Positions 28,590 through 37,710 of a DNA stretch of 64,000 nt are shown piece after piece. A program made the translations under genes and the position numbers. Below the pieces are notes generated by a model. That model did no database searches. It had not been told where the DNA came from and saw nothing but the letters and a program-made list of their open reading frames with translations. Location of the stretch: positions 1 to 64,000 of the forward strand of contig NZ_FNYT01000014.1 in the NCBI RefSeq assembly GCF_900109135.1, read 5' to 3'. The stretch is from Trichococcus ilyis. Lineage in GTDB: Bacteria > Bacillota > Bacilli > Lactobacillales > Aerococcaceae. Each line of letters opens with the position of its first letter. Position 1 is the stretch's first letter.

Positions 28590-30320
28590 ATGTCTTTAAT
28601 TTGGCATTATATCAGCCGGAACGGCAAATTGCTCCTGTTGAACATGTTTGGCGCGTTCGGTTTCGTATTTGTGGAACTGGGGCTGCCGACGATGCTTGCG
28701 CACTTGATCAATCAAACGGTGGCCGGCGGAGGCAAAGAGAATATCCTGAGGACGACCCTGATCATGATCGGGTTGGCTTTGGTTGGTTTTATAGGGCGGA
28801 TCATCGTTTCCTATGCAACGGGAAGAATCACGACCAATATGGTGGCAGACATGAGAAATGACATGTACCGAAATATCCAGACCTTTTCCCACGAGGAGTA
28901 TGATCGTATCGGCGTTTCGTCGTTGGTGACGCGTGTGACCAACGATGCTTTTATTCTGATGCAATTCGCCCAAATGTTGTTGCGCATGGGCTTGATGACA
29001 TTGATCATGATGTTCGCCAGCGCTTTTATGATTGCGCGCACGAGTCCGGCGTTATCGGTCATCCTGCTGCCGGCATTCCCGGCGTTGCTTGTGATGATCC
29101 TTGTGATCGGCAAGAAATCGCAGCCGCTATCCGAGGCCCAGCAGCAAAATCTGGATGCCATCAACGGGAATTTAAGGGAATCTCTGTCCGGCATGCGCGT
29201 CATCCGGGCGTTTGTCCGGGAAGCCTTTCAAGCTGATCGTTTCGCAGGGGTCAATGATGCCTACAGCCTGGTCTCGAAGAAGTTGTTCCGCCTGATGGCC
29301 TGGAATCAGCCCGTCTTTTCGCACGTCATCAATCTGATCATCATCGCCATCATGTGGTTCGGGTCCGAGCAGATCGAGGGAGGCAGCCTGCAGTTGGGGA
29401 ACATGACCGCTTTCATAGAATACAGTTTCCATGCCTTGTTCTCGTTCCTGAATTTTGCGGTCGTCTTTATGATGTATCCACGGGCTTCGGTTTCAGCGAA
29501 GCGCATCCAGGAAGTATTGGGCACGGCCAGCAGCATTTCCCCGAACGAGGGAGGGATCGCGGAAACACGGACGCACGGTTATCTGAGTTTTGAAGATGTC
29601 AGTTTTGCCTATCCGGGGAATACGGATACGCCGGTGATCAGCGGTATCTCCTTCACCGCCGAACCAGGCCAATCGATCGCTTTCATCGGAAGCACCGGGA
29701 GCGGCAAATCGACGCTGATCCAGCTGATTCCGCGTTTTTATGATGTCACGAAAGGAAGGATCCTCATCGATGGCCATGATGTGCGCGATTATAATCTGAA
29801 GGCTCTGCGCAAGAAAATCGGCTTCATTCCGCAGAAAGCTTTGCTTTTCACCGGGACGATTTCCGACAATCTTCGTTACGGCAAACGGGATGCCACAAAT
29901 AAAGAGATCGAAGAAGCTTCCGATATTTCCCAAGCCAAAGAATTCATTTACCGCAAACCGAACCGCTTCGATGAACATTTGGCTGAGGGCGGCAGCAACC
30001 TCTCCGGCGGGCAAAAGCAGCGCCTTTCCATCGCAAGGGCCATAGTGCGCAAACCAGATATTTATATCTTCGATGACAGCTTTTCGGCATTGGATTACAA
30101 AACGGATGCGGCCTTGCGCGCGCGGCTCAAAAAAGAGACCGGAAAAGCGACAGTCATCATTGTGGCCCAACGCGTCAGCACGATCATGCATGCGGATAAG
30201 ATCATTGTCTTGAATGAGGGCGAGGTCGTCGGACAAGGGACGCATCAAGAGTTGTTGCAGAACAGTGAAATCTATTATGATATTGCGTCCTCACAATTGA
30301 GCAAGGAGGAACTTGCATGA
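28590..30320 (+). CDS. ABC exporter half, with degenerate ATP site
   Basis: A 576-residue half-transporter: about six membrane segments in the first ~310 residues, then an ATPase domain with Walker A GSTGSGKST, signature LSGGQKQR and Walker B IYIFDDSFSALD. In the last motif aspartate replaces the catalytic glutamate. It overlaps the second half-transporter by 4 bases. This is the pattern of LmrCD/BmrCD-like heterodimeric multidrug exporters, in which only one of the two ATP sites is fully active. The substrate is unknown. AAGGTAGGTG precedes the ATG. Confidence 0.9.
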   Translation: MSLIWHYISRNGKLLLLNMFGAFGFVFVELGLPTMLAHLINQTVAGGGKENILRTTLIMIGLALVGFIGRIIVSYATGRITTNMVADMRNDMYRNIQTFSHEEYDRIGVSSLVTRVTNDAFILMQFAQMLLRMGLMTLIMMFASAFMIARTSPALSVILLPAFPALLVMILVIGKKSQPLSEAQQQNLDAINGNLRESLSGMRVIRAFVREAFQADRFAGVNDAYSLVSKKLFRLMAWNQPVFSHVINLIIIAIMWFGSEQIEGGSLQLGNMTAFIEYSFHALFSFLNFAVVFMMYPRASVSAKRIQEVLGTASSISPNEGGIAETRTHGYLSFEDVSFAYPGNTDTPVISGISFTAEPGQSIAFIGSTGSGKSTLIQLIPRFYDVTKGRILIDGHDVRDYNLKALRKKIGFIPQKALLFTGTISDNLRYGKRDATNKEIEEASDISQAKEFIYRKPNRFDEHLAEGGSNLSGGQKQRLSIARAIVRKPDIYIFDDSFSALDYKTDAALRARLKKETGKATVIIVAQRVSTIMHADKIIVLNEGEVVGQGTHQELLQNSEIYYDIASSQLSKEELA

Positions 30321-32098
30321 AAAAAGTGGACAAAAGAACGTTTCTCCGGGTATGGGATTACCTCAAGTTTTACCGATTGAAGTTTTTCGGGTCCATCCTA
30401 TTGACGATCGCGATGACGATTCTGAATGTACTGGAGCCTTTCATCATCGGGTTTGCCATTACGGAAATCGGCAGGAATGTGGCAGATATGCTGAACGGCG
30501 TGGAAGGCGCCGGCATAAATTACGATTACCTGTCGAAAGTGCTGCTGATCTATTTTGTTCGGGCCCTCTTTTATCAGGTCACGAACCTCTACTCGCAATT
30601 ATTCATGACGGATGTCGTTCAGGATGCTATGCATGACCTGCGCAAAGATTTGAGCAACAAATTGAATCGGCTGCCGATTGCCTATTTTGACCGCAACCAG
30701 TTCGGGGATGTTTTGAGCAAAGTGACGAATGATGTCGACTCTATCGCCAACGCGCTGCAACAGTCCTTGCTGCAAGTGCTGAATGCCGTTTTGGGGATCA
30801 CCTTTGCACTGATCATGATGTTCACGATCAGTTGGAAGTTGGCCAGCACGATGGTCATCATGATCCCTTTGGCCATGCTCCTTTCCAAAAAAATCACGCA
30901 ACTGTCACAGCCTTACTTCCGCGGCCAGGCGAAATATCTCGGACAACTGAACGGGTTTGTCCAGGAATCGCTGACCGGCTTTTCCATCATCAAACTTTAC
31001 GGAAAAGAAGAGGCTGCTTTCGATGAGTTCCGTTCCATCAATGAATCCCTGAAGAAGAATGGCTTCAAGGCCGCCTTCATCTCAGGACTGATGTCTCCGG
31101 CAGTGGCGCTCGTCACGAACGCCTCCTATATCCTTATCGCAGTGCTCGGGATTCTGCAAGCGATGGCAGGGGCGATGACGATCGGGAATGTGCAGGCGAT
31201 GGTGCAGTACGTTTGGCAAGTGAACCAGCCGATTTCCACGATCACGCAATTGTCAGCCATCATCCAGTCGGCTGCCTCTTCCATCCAACGCGTCTTCGAT
31301 CTCCTCGATCAGGAAGAGGAGGTGCAAGGCACAGCCAAGGCGACTTTGCCGAAGCAGATCCGCGGAGAAGTCACATTTGAAAACGTCTCTTTCAGCTATG
31401 ACAAAGCCAATCCGCTCATCAAAAATTTCAACATCAGGATCAAGAGTGGGGAAACGGTGGCGATCGTCGGTCCGACCGGCGCCGGCAAGACGACGCTGAT
31501 CAACCTCCTGATGCGTTTTTACGATGTTGATGCGGGATCCATCAAAATCGACGGTTACGACACGAAAGATCTTACGCGTGCGGATTTGCGTTCCCAGTTC
31601 GGGATGGTGCTGCAGGACGCCTGGCTCTACAAGGACACAATCACCGGGAATATCCGCTTCGGGAAGCTGGATGCGACCTTCGAAGAAGTTGTCGAGGCGG
31701 CGACCACAGCCAATGTGCATCATTTTATCCAGACTTTGGGCGCAGGCTACGATACGGTCATTAACCAAGAGGCTTCCAACATTTCCTTGGGTCAAAAGCA
31801 ACTGTTGACGATCGCCCGGGCCTTCATCGCGGATCCGAAAATCTTGATACTTGACGAAGCGACAAGTTCTGTGGATACTAGACTGGAGGCATTGATTCAA
31901 AAAGCGATGAAACGCATCATGCAAGGCAGGACCAGTTTTGTGATCGCCCACCGGCTTTCCACTATCCGCGATGCTGATGTGATTCTGGTCATGGATCAAG
32001 GCGAAATCATTGAACAGGGCAAACACTTGGAACTATTGGAAAGAAAAGGATTCTATTACGATTTATACACCAGTCAATTCAAAAATGGATCAAAATAA
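30317..32098 (+). CDS. ABC exporter half, catalytic partner
   Basis: A 593-residue half-transporter with about six membrane segments in the first ~330 residues and an ATPase domain with Walker A GPTGAGKTT and a canonical Walker B LILDEATSSVD. The signature motif is ISLGQKQLL instead of LSGGQ. In the heterodimer this altered signature would face the glutamate-lacking Walker B of the first subunit, so the degenerate site is built from both genes while the other site remains intact. It is translationally coupled to the first gene by a 4-base overlap and followed immediately by a HAD phosphatase gene. Confidence 0.9.
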   Translation: MKKVDKRTFLRVWDYLKFYRLKFFGSILLTIAMTILNVLEPFIIGFAITEIGRNVADMLNGVEGAGINYDYLSKVLLIYFVRALFYQVTNLYSQLFMTDVVQDAMHDLRKDLSNKLNRLPIAYFDRNQFGDVLSKVTNDVDSIANALQQSLLQVLNAVLGITFALIMMFTISWKLASTMVIMIPLAMLLSKKITQLSQPYFRGQAKYLGQLNGFVQESLTGFSIIKLYGKEEAAFDEFRSINESLKKNGFKAAFISGLMSPAVALVTNASYILIAVLGILQAMAGAMTIGNVQAMVQYVWQVNQPISTITQLSAIIQSAASSIQRVFDLLDQEEEVQGTAKATLPKQIRGEVTFENVSFSYDKANPLIKNFNIRIKSGETVAIVGPTGAGKTTLINLLMRFYDVDAGSIKIDGYDTKDLTRADLRSQFGMVLQDAWLYKDTITGNIRFGKLDATFEEVVEAATTANVHHFIQTLGAGYDTVINQEASNISLGQKQLLTIARAFIADPKILILDEATSSVDTRLEALIQKAMKRIMQGRTSFVIAHRLSTIRDADVILVMDQGEIIEQGKHLELLERKGFYYDLYTSQFKNGSK

Positions 32099-32111
32099 GG
32101 AGAGCGAAAAT

Positions 32112-32894
32112 TTGAACAACAAAAAATTCATTTTCTTCGATATCGACGGAACACTGCTGAACGACGAAAAGACGCCGCTTGAAAGCACTGTCCAAGCTTT
32201 GCGCCAACTGCAGCGGAACGGGCATGAAATCGCCATCGCGACAGGACGGAATCTGTTTCTGGCGCAGGAGGTCATCGATGCATTCCAGCTGGATAATTAC
32301 ATCGTCTGCAATGGCGCCGCAGGTTACTTCAAGCATGAACTCCGGTATGAGAACAAACTGGATCTCGATGCTTTTGAGAAACTGCTGCAAATTTCCGATC
32401 AAAGCGGCCATCAGGTCGTCTACGAATCGGCGCATGCATTGGCTCGTCGCCATGAATCGGTGGAGAGCAATGCAACCGATGCGATGAGGAGCATCGAATT
32501 CGAGGTTCCTGACCATGACAAATCATTCTATCTGAACAATCCGCTTTACCAAGCGCTTTTGTTCTACAAAGATGAAGAGAAGGCGATCTATGAAGGCGGC
32601 GCGTTCCCTGAATTCCGTTTCGTGCGTTGGCACGATGCGGGCGTCGATGTGTTGCCGAATCCGGGATCAAAAGCCCAGACCGCGCTCTGGATGGCGCAGC
32701 ATCTCGGTTTCGCGCATGAAGACACCATGGCTTTCGGTGACGGAAACAATGATTATGAACTCATTTCCAGCGTCGGCTATGGCGTGGCAATGGGGAATGC
32801 GGTCGATCCGGTCAAGGATGTCGCCAAATTCGTTACGAAAGACTGCAATTCAGGCGGAATTGCCTACGCACTTGAAAAATTAGGCTTGATATAG
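32112..32894 (+). CDS. Cof-type HAD-IIB family phosphatase
   Basis: A 260-residue hydrolase of the haloacid dehalogenase superfamily, subclass IIB, likely dephosphorylating a small metabolite such as a sugar phosphate or nucleotide. Motif I is FFDIDGTLLND near residue 7, motif II IAIATGR near 40, and motifs III/IV lie at the C-terminus with FGDGNNDYELI. The start is TTG 32112, supported by AAGGAGAG 7 bases before, which overlaps the stop of the exporter gene; the frame extends further up but without a ribosome site. Co-transcription with the exporter is likely, a functional link is not shown. Confidence 0.88.
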   Translation: MNNKKFIFFDIDGTLLNDEKTPLESTVQALRQLQRNGHEIAIATGRNLFLAQEVIDAFQLDNYIVCNGAAGYFKHELRYENKLDLDAFEKLLQISDQSGHQVVYESAHALARRHESVESNATDAMRSIEFEVPDHDKSFYLNNPLYQALLFYKDEEKAIYEGGAFPEFRFVRWHDAGVDVLPNPGSKAQTALWMAQHLGFAHEDTMAFGDGNNDYELISSVGYGVAMGNAVDPVKDVAKFVTKDCNSGGIAYALEKLGLI

Positions 32895-32904
32895 AAGCGG
32901 AAAT

Positions 32905-32955
32905 AGGGTATGATGTCATACATAAGGCGTTTTTGCCGAATGTCTTTCATACCCT
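32905..32955 (+). repeat. Inverted repeat between the HAD gene and tRNA-Ala
   Basis: AGGGTATGA at 32905-32913 pairs with TCATACCCT at 32947-32955, with a small inner GGC/GCC hairpin. It may end the exporter transcript or be a processing signal before the tRNA. No clear T run follows. Confidence 0.45.
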
Positions 32956-32963
32956 GTTATTTC

Positions 32964-33036
32964 GGGGGCGTAGCTCAGTTGGGAGAGTGCTTGACTGGCA
33001 GTCAAGAGGTCGTGGGTTCGAGCCCCATCGTCTCCA
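32964..33036 (+). tRNA. tRNA-Ala (anticodon GGC)
   Basis: A 73-base cloverleaf: acceptor GGGGGCG pairs with CGTCTCC and includes G3-T70, the alanine identity pair. D-stem GCTC/GAGT, anticodon stem CTTGA/TCAAG with loop CTGGCAG giving anticodon GGC, T-stem GTGGG/CCCAT with loop TTCGAGC. The CCA end is not encoded. It reads GCC and GCT, the latter being the specifier codon in the alaS T-box of this window. Confidence 0.96.
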
Positions 33037-33050
33037 TAAAAATAAAGAAA

Positions 33051-33110
33051 ACAACTCTTAGAAAGCTTGATATGAAGCAATTCATATCCCTTTCTGAGGG
33101 TTGTTTTTTT
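33051..33110 (+). terminator. Terminator after tRNA-Ala
   Basis: ACAACTCTTAGAAAG at 33051-33065 pairs with CTTTCTGAGGGTTGT at 33090-33104 (G-T pairs allowed), followed by TTTTTT. Confidence 0.85.
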
Positions 33111-33132
33111 GTTGTGTCGTAGGCATAGACCT

Positions 33133-33321
33133 TTAGCGTTGTTTTTGAATCTCGGTACTTGAGTGCTGATGTAGTTCACCTGTTTGTTTTTGCTTCTTTT
33201 TCAAATACTCCGCACGTATTTTTTCAAGTTGTTGCTTTTTATCAAATTTGGCAGGCGTCTGTTTTTCATGATACTTCGTCACAGCTGCCTGACCCTTGTA
33301 ATCCAATTGATATTTTCCCAT
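33133..33321 (-). CDS. Small lysine-rich protein, unknown function
   Basis: A 62-residue, strongly basic protein beginning MGKYQLDYKGQAAVTKYHEK and rich in lysine and glutamine. I recall similar short proteins in other Lactobacillales but know no function. The ATG at 33321 follows GTAGGTGAACAGA; a GTG at 33330 would overlap that site. It lies opposite and downstream of the tRNA-Ala terminator. Confidence 0.65.
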   Translation of the reverse strand: MGKYQLDYKGQAAVTKYHEKQTPAKFDKKQQLEKIRAEYLKKKQKQTGELHQHSSTEIQKQR

Positions 33322-33605
33322 TCTGTTCACCTACTTTTCTTGTCCTTGAAGAGAATCCCTTCAACGAATATATTATACCTTATTTTACTCTTTATTGTGG
33401 CTTATTTATTAAGGAGATAATATACCCATCATCTCCATAAGATTACAAGATTAACCTTTCGAAACGTTGGTAGGACGGTGTTCCTTCGGCGCTCAAAAGG
33501 TTATATTTCTTGTTTTTCCTGCCTGTTTCGACTACATTTCGATTGGAATATCCAACTGTCATGACAGTAAATGTTTTTGGTAGGGTTTCCAAATTCAAAA
33601 AGTTG
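33322..33605 (+). other. Gene-free divergent region before panB
   Basis: No gene is seen. GGAGAT at 33414-33419 can pair with ATCTCC about 13 bases on. AACCTTT near 33452 and AAAGGTT near 33495 enclose a ~35-base arm with its own GC-rich centre, a possible structured RNA or transcription roadblock. The region is AT-rich compared with its surroundings. Confidence 0.4.
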
Positions 33606-33634
33606 TTGACATTATTCCCCGCAGAACGTAATGT
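33606..33634 (+). promoter_or_regulatory. Promoter of panBCD
   Basis: A perfect TTGACA at 33606-33611 and TAATGT at 33629-33634 are 17 bases apart, about 45 bases before panB. Confidence 0.7.
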
Positions 33635-33678
33635 GTGAATAATATATTATATCGGATGAAGAGAGGATGAGAATTCGG

Positions 33679-34506
33679 GTGAAGAAATCGGTTTTGACTT
33701 TCCGCAATGCCAAGCAGAAAAATGAGCGGCTGACGATGCTGACGGCTTACGACTATTCCACGGCCCAGCTGATCGATGCTGCAGGCATTGACGCCGTTTT
33801 GGTGGGCGATTCGCTAGGTATGGTGATGCTGGGGTATGAAGACACCTTATCGGTTACGATGGAGGACATGATCCACCACACGAAGGCTGTCGCCAGAGGG
33901 GTAAAGGAGGCGTTGGTCGTAAGCGATCTGCCGTTCATGTCGTACCAGACTTCCGTCTATGATGCGGTCGTGAATGCAGGCAGACTGATCAAGGAAGGCC
34001 GGGCGCAGGCAGTCAAACTGGAAGGCGGACTTGAAGTCTGTCCGCAGATCAAAGCGATCGTGGAAGCCTCCATTCCGGTCATGGCGCATTTAGGCCTGAC
34101 GCCGCAATCCGTCAATGCTTTCGGAGGCTTCAAGGTCCAAGGGAAAGATGAAGAAGCGGCGCGCAGCCTGATCGAGCAGGCGAAAGCGGTGGAAGCGGCA
34201 GGAGCTTTCGCGGTTGTGCTGGAATGCATACCGGCCAAGTTGGCTGAGCTCATCACGCAGAGCATTTCGATTCCGACAATCGGCATCGGCGCAGGGAACG
34301 GCTGCGACGGCCAGGTTCTGGTTTATCAGGATATGCTGGGGCTCTATTCCGATTTCACGCCGAAGTTCGTCAAGCGTTATGCCGAAATCGGACCGCAGAT
34401 GCAGACAGCCATCGGAACCTATATATCCGAAGTGAAAAGCGGCGCGTTTCCGGCACCGGAGCACACATTTGCGCTGGCCGATGCGGTCATCGAAAAATTA
34501 TATTAG
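33679..34506 (+). CDS. panB: 3-methyl-2-oxobutanoate hydroxymethyltransferase
   Basis: A 275-residue enzyme of pantothenate synthesis that adds a hydroxymethyl group from methylene-tetrahydrofolate to 2-oxoisovalerate. It carries [32 protein letters not shown] with metal-binding aspartate, and [14 protein letters not shown]. The GTG at 33679 is favoured over the ATG at 33667, which touches the GAGAGG ribosome site. It is followed 14 bases on by panC and then panD, giving a complete set for making pantoate and beta-alanine and joining them, apart from ketopantoate reductase (panE), which is not in the window. Confidence 0.95.
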   Translation: MKKSVLTFRNAKQKNERLTMLTAYDYSTAQLIDAAGIDAVLVGDSLGMVMLGYEDTLSVTMEDMIHHTKAVARGVKEALVVSDLPFMSYQTSVYDAVVNAGRLIKEGRAQAVKLEGGLEVCPQIKAIVEASIPVMAHLGLTPQSVNAFGGFKVQGKDEEAARSLIEQAKAVEAAGAFAVVLECIPAKLAELITQSISIPTIGIGAGNGCDGQVLVYQDMLGLYSDFTPKFVKRYAEIGPQMQTAIGTYISEVKSGAFPAPEHTFALADAVIEKLY

Positions 34507-34520
34507 AGGGGTAATCACTG

Positions 34521-35363
34521 ATGAAGATTGCAGCAACGGTTGAAGAAATCCGCAGTGCCGTGAAGGCTTGGAAAAAGGAAGGGTTGTCGGTCGGCTTTGT
34601 TCCGACGATGGGCTATCTCCACGAAGGCCATCAAAGTTTGATGCAGAAAGCCGTCAGCGAAAACGATCGGGTGGTCGTCAGCATCTTTGTGAATCCGATG
34701 CAGTTCGGCCCATCCGAAGATTTGGAAAGCTACCCAAGGGATCTGGAAAAGGATGCCGCTCTGTGCGAAGCCAGCGGAGTGGATCTGATTTTCCATCCCG
34801 AGCCGAAAGAGATGTATCATCCCGACTTCAGCACTTTTGTGGATATGCAGGGTCTGACGGATAGCTTATGCGGAAAGAGCAGGCCAGGCCATTTCCGGGG
34901 AGTCTGCACGGTTGTGACCAAGCTGTTCAACATCGTGCAACCAGACCGCGCCTATTTCGGCCAGAAGGATGCCCAACAATTGGCGGTCATCCAGCAGATG
35001 GTCCGCGACCTGAATATGGACGTCACCGTCATCGGCTGTCCGATCATCAGGGAAGCGGACGGATTGGCGAAAAGTTCGCGCAACAGTTATCTGTCGGCTG
35101 ACGAACGCAGGGCGGCACTGGTGCTGAGCCGATCGCTTGAAGTCGCGAAGCAGCTGCTTGCAGACGGCGAGCGGGATGCCACAAAAATCCGGAACGCCAT
35201 TTCGGAAACGATCCAAGCGGAGCCGATGGCGAAGATCGATTATGTGGAGTTGGTGGATGCGCGAACGCTGCAGCAAGTGGATAGCGTCGAGCGTCCTGTA
35301 TTGGTGGCTTTGGCAGTTTATATCGGAAAAACGCGTCTGATCGATAATTTAATCATGGAATAA
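34521..35363 (+). CDS. panC: Pantothenate synthetase
   Basis: A 280-residue ligase that joins pantoate and beta-alanine with ATP. The nucleotidyltransferase motifs are [13 protein letters not shown] near residue 28 and KSSRNSYLS near 186, with FGQKDAQQL between. AGAGGGGTAATCACTG gives the ATG. It is the middle gene of panBCD with short gaps on both sides. Confidence 0.96.
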   Translation: MKIAATVEEIRSAVKAWKKEGLSVGFVPTMGYLHEGHQSLMQKAVSENDRVVVSIFVNPMQFGPSEDLESYPRDLEKDAALCEASGVDLIFHPEPKEMYHPDFSTFVDMQGLTDSLCGKSRPGHFRGVCTVVTKLFNIVQPDRAYFGQKDAQQLAVIQQMVRDLNMDVTVIGCPIIREADGLAKSSRNSYLSADERRAALVLSRSLEVAKQLLADGERDATKIRNAISETIQAEPMAKIDYVELVDARTLQQVDSVERPVLVALAVYIGKTRLIDNLIME

Positions 35364-35377
35364 GTGGGGGGAAAACA

Positions 35378-35764
35378 ATGCAACTCAATATGCTGAAAAG
35401 TAAAATACACCGCGCCGTCGTTGTCCAGGCGGAGCTTTCCTATGTGGGCAGCATCACTATCGACAAGGATCTGCTGGACGCCGCTGGGCTGATCGAATAC
35501 GAAAAAGTCCAGATCGTCGACATCGATAACGGCGCCCGGTTCGAAACGTACGTCATCGCAGGCGAACGCGGCTCGGGCATGATCTGCCTGAATGGTGCCG
35601 CAGCGCGCTGCGTTCAGGTGTCCGACAAAATCATCATCATGGCTTACTGCCTGATGGATGAACAGGAAGCGAAGGAACACAAACCGCTAGTGGTGTTCGT
35701 GGATGAACAGAATGCCATCACAACGGTAACAAGATATGAAGAGCACGGAAGGCTCAGCATGTAG
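35378..35764 (+). CDS. panD: Aspartate 1-decarboxylase precursor
   Basis: A 128-residue pyruvoyl enzyme that makes beta-alanine from aspartate. The self-cleavage site Gly24-Ser25 is present in [10 protein letters not shown]; after cleavage the serine becomes the pyruvoyl cofactor. NGAAARC near residue 72 is also conserved. It is the last gene of panBCD, and a strong two-way terminator follows. Confidence 0.96.
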   Translation: MQLNMLKSKIHRAVVVQAELSYVGSITIDKDLLDAAGLIEYEKVQIVDIDNGARFETYVIAGERGSGMICLNGAAARCVQVSDKIIIMAYCLMDEQEAKEHKPLVVFVDEQNAITTVTRYEEHGRLSM

Positions 35765-35786
35765 CCTGTCCTTGCAGAAACAAAAG

Positions 35787-35836
35787 AAGCGCAACCGCAT
35801 CAGGCCAATCGGCCATGATGCGGTTGCGCTTTTTCT
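35787..35836. terminator. Two-way terminator between panD and the dehydrogenase gene
   Basis: AAGCGCAACCGCATCA at 35787-35802 pairs perfectly with TGATGCGGTTGCGCTT at 35817-35832, with a T run on the plus side and, because the left flank is A-rich, on the minus side as well. Confidence 0.93.
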
Positions 35837-36795
35837 TATCGCACGGATTGCAGGGTGTGCTGGATATCTTTGATGGAGAGCTGCAGTTTTTCGTATTCTT
35901 CCTCATCCAGCGGCAAGGGGATCTGTCTCTCCAAGCCGTTTCTGCCGATGATGCAGGGCATGCTGAAGGCCGCTTCGCCGTGGCAATTGTAAAAGCCATC
36001 GACAGTTGCGGTCACAGGGAAGATGCTTTTCTCGTCCAACATGACCGCGCGTGCCAAAACAGCTGCGACTTCCCCGATGCCGGAATTGGTCCAGCCTTTC
36101 CAGTTGAAGACATCGGAAGCTGTGTGCACCACTTCTTGGCTGATAAATTCCCGATCCACTGGTTCAGCTCGATCCAATAACGCATCGCATTGAGAAAGTG
36201 TGAGGGCACCGACAGTCGTGCTGCTGAAAGCCGCGAAGGCGGTGCTTCCGTGTTCGCCCATGATGTAGCCGCTGACAGCTTTGGGGTCAACCCCGTAGTG
36301 GGAAGCAATAATCTGGCGGTAGCGGAAAGTATCCAAGGTTGTTCCGGTGCCGAAAATCCTGCCTTTCGGATAGTCGAACTCATTTTCGGCGATGTAGGTG
36401 ATCGTGTCGACCGGATTCGTAATCAGGATGATGATGGCCTCGTGCGTATAAGCCGTGATGCCGGCCATGATTTTGCGTATCTCAACGGCATTTTCTTTGC
36501 CCATCAAGGCTCTCGGAGGCATATCCTCGCCCGGGCGCGGTTTCTCGCTGACTCCCGCGGAAATGATGATGACATCGGCATCGGCGCAGTCGGCGAAGTC
36601 TCCGGCATAGATTTTGCTGTTGGTCCGATAGCTGGCAGCCAGAGCATGGCGATGGTCCAATGCTTCCCCTTTTGCCGTGTCCTCCTTGCTGTCGATCAGG
36701 ACGATTTCGGAAAATAAATTGAGGTGGCTACAGTCGGTCAATACTTGGGAACCGACATGCCCGACCCCGATGATGGCTAATTTTGTTTGGATCAT
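35836..36795 (-). CDS. L-lactate/malate dehydrogenase family enzyme, substrate uncertain
   Basis: A 319-residue NAD-dependent 2-hydroxyacid dehydrogenase. The Rossmann motif GVGHVGSQ is near residue 10, TNPVDT and LDTFRYRQ in the middle, and the catalytic histidine in GEHGST near residue 194. The mobile substrate loop reads SEKPRPGEDMPPRALM, longer than and unlike the QKPGETR of lactate dehydrogenase and the arginine loop of malate dehydrogenase, so the substrate may be a larger 2-oxoacid, as in L-2-hydroxyisocaproate dehydrogenases. It is co-directional with a HAD gene 3 bases upstream, so both form one operon. Confidence 0.8.
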   Translation of the reverse strand: MIQTKLAIIGVGHVGSQVLTDCSHLNLFSEIVLIDSKEDTAKGEALDHRHALAASYRTNSKIYAGDFADCADADVIIISAGVSEKPRPGEDMPPRALMGKENAVEIRKIMAGITAYTHEAIIILITNPVDTITYIAENEFDYPKGRIFGTGTTLDTFRYRQIIASHYGVDPKAVSGYIMGEHGSTAFAAFSSTTVGALTLSQCDALLDRAEPVDREFISQEVVHTASDVFNWKGWTNSGIGEVAAVLARAVMLDEKSIFPVTATVDGFYNCHGEAAFSMPCIIGRNGLERQIPLPLDEEEYEKLQLSIKDIQHTLQSVR

Positions 36796-36798
36796 AAG

Positions 36799-37512
36799 TT
36801 ACATTTCCTTTCGTTTTGAGATATTGTCACGTATGGCTTGGTGCATTTCCGCCACTGAATAGACGATTGGTTCCAGCACCACTTTTTCATTCTCTGTCTT
36901 TCGGCGATGATTGAACCACAAAGTCGTCCAGTCGGCAGTCTGGCCGCCGATGACGTCCGTTTCGTAGGTATCCCCGATGAAAAGCAACTCGTCAGGTCTC
37001 GCCTTCAAAGCCTCTTGCACATGCGCGAAGGCCTCAGCGTGGGGTTTTGGAAACCCGATTTTTTCGGAAATGAAGATGCGTGATGGTGGCACCCATCTCT
37101 CCAGGCCCAGCGCAGTGAACTTCTTCATTTGGTGCATTTCGGGACCGTTTGTGAAGACCGCGATTGGAATATGCTGGCTCTCCAACTCATCCAGCAGCTG
37201 TTCGATGCCGGGGCTCAGCACGATTTCTCCTTGCCTTTTTTGGTAGGCTTCCTGGAAATGAATCGCTTCTTCGTCGGCGAGCGGAAGACCCAAGTCAATG
37301 AAGGTGCGCTGCGTGCGCATGATATGGGATTCGGAAAGCGTCAGTCCCCCGCTGGCGAACAGGTCGAAAGCCTCATCGCAATGCTTGCGGAAAAGGGCGA
37401 AAGCAGCCTCATCGCTGTGCTTGTTCGCCAAGGGATAGCTTTCCAACACTTGGAAAAAAGGACGTGCAGTATCGTACAGCGTATCGTCCAAATCGAATAA
37501 AATAGTATGCAT
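36799..37512 (-). CDS. HAD family hydrolase (YjjG-like)
   Basis: A 237-residue haloacid dehalogenase-superfamily hydrolase with motif I LFDLDDTLYD near residue 5, motif II AVFTNG, and motif IV LLFIGDTYETDV near residue 175. The cap between motifs I and II is helical, as in YjjG/YfnB phosphatases that act on nucleotides or small phosphoesters. AAAGGAGGG lies 13 bases before the ATG. It leads the two-gene minus-strand unit with the dehydrogenase; whether it works on a related metabolite is open. Confidence 0.82.
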   Translation of the reverse strand: MHTILFDLDDTLYDTARPFFQVLESYPLANKHSDEAAFALFRKHCDEAFDLFASGGLTLSESHIMRTQRTFIDLGLPLADEEAIHFQEAYQKRQGEIVLSPGIEQLLDELESQHIPIAVFTNGPEMHQMKKFTALGLERWVPPSRIFISEKIGFPKPHAEAFAHVQEALKARPDELLFIGDTYETDVIGGQTADWTTLWFNHRRKTENEKVVLEPIVYSVAEMHQAIRDNISKRKEM

Positions 37513-37654
37513 TGTTGCGGTGTACCCTCCTTTAATTGTTGCAGTCAGTATAGCATCCGAAACCGGTTTGTTGAAATGGAAAAATTGGGAATGGCCGCTT
37601 TCCGTGCTCGGAAGCGGGTGTGGCGCGCCAAATAAGGGAGCGAAGCGCTTGTTG

Positions 37655-37683
37655 TTGCAAATTCAAATTCCTTACAGTATAAT
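37655..37683 (+). promoter_or_regulatory. Promoter of the L-box leader
   Basis: TTGCAA at 37655-37660 and a perfect TATAAT at 37678-37683 are 17 bases apart, about 28 bases before the aptamer begins. Confidence 0.65.
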
Positions 37684-37710
37684 AGCATACAATAATGTCA
37701 TACGATCATA

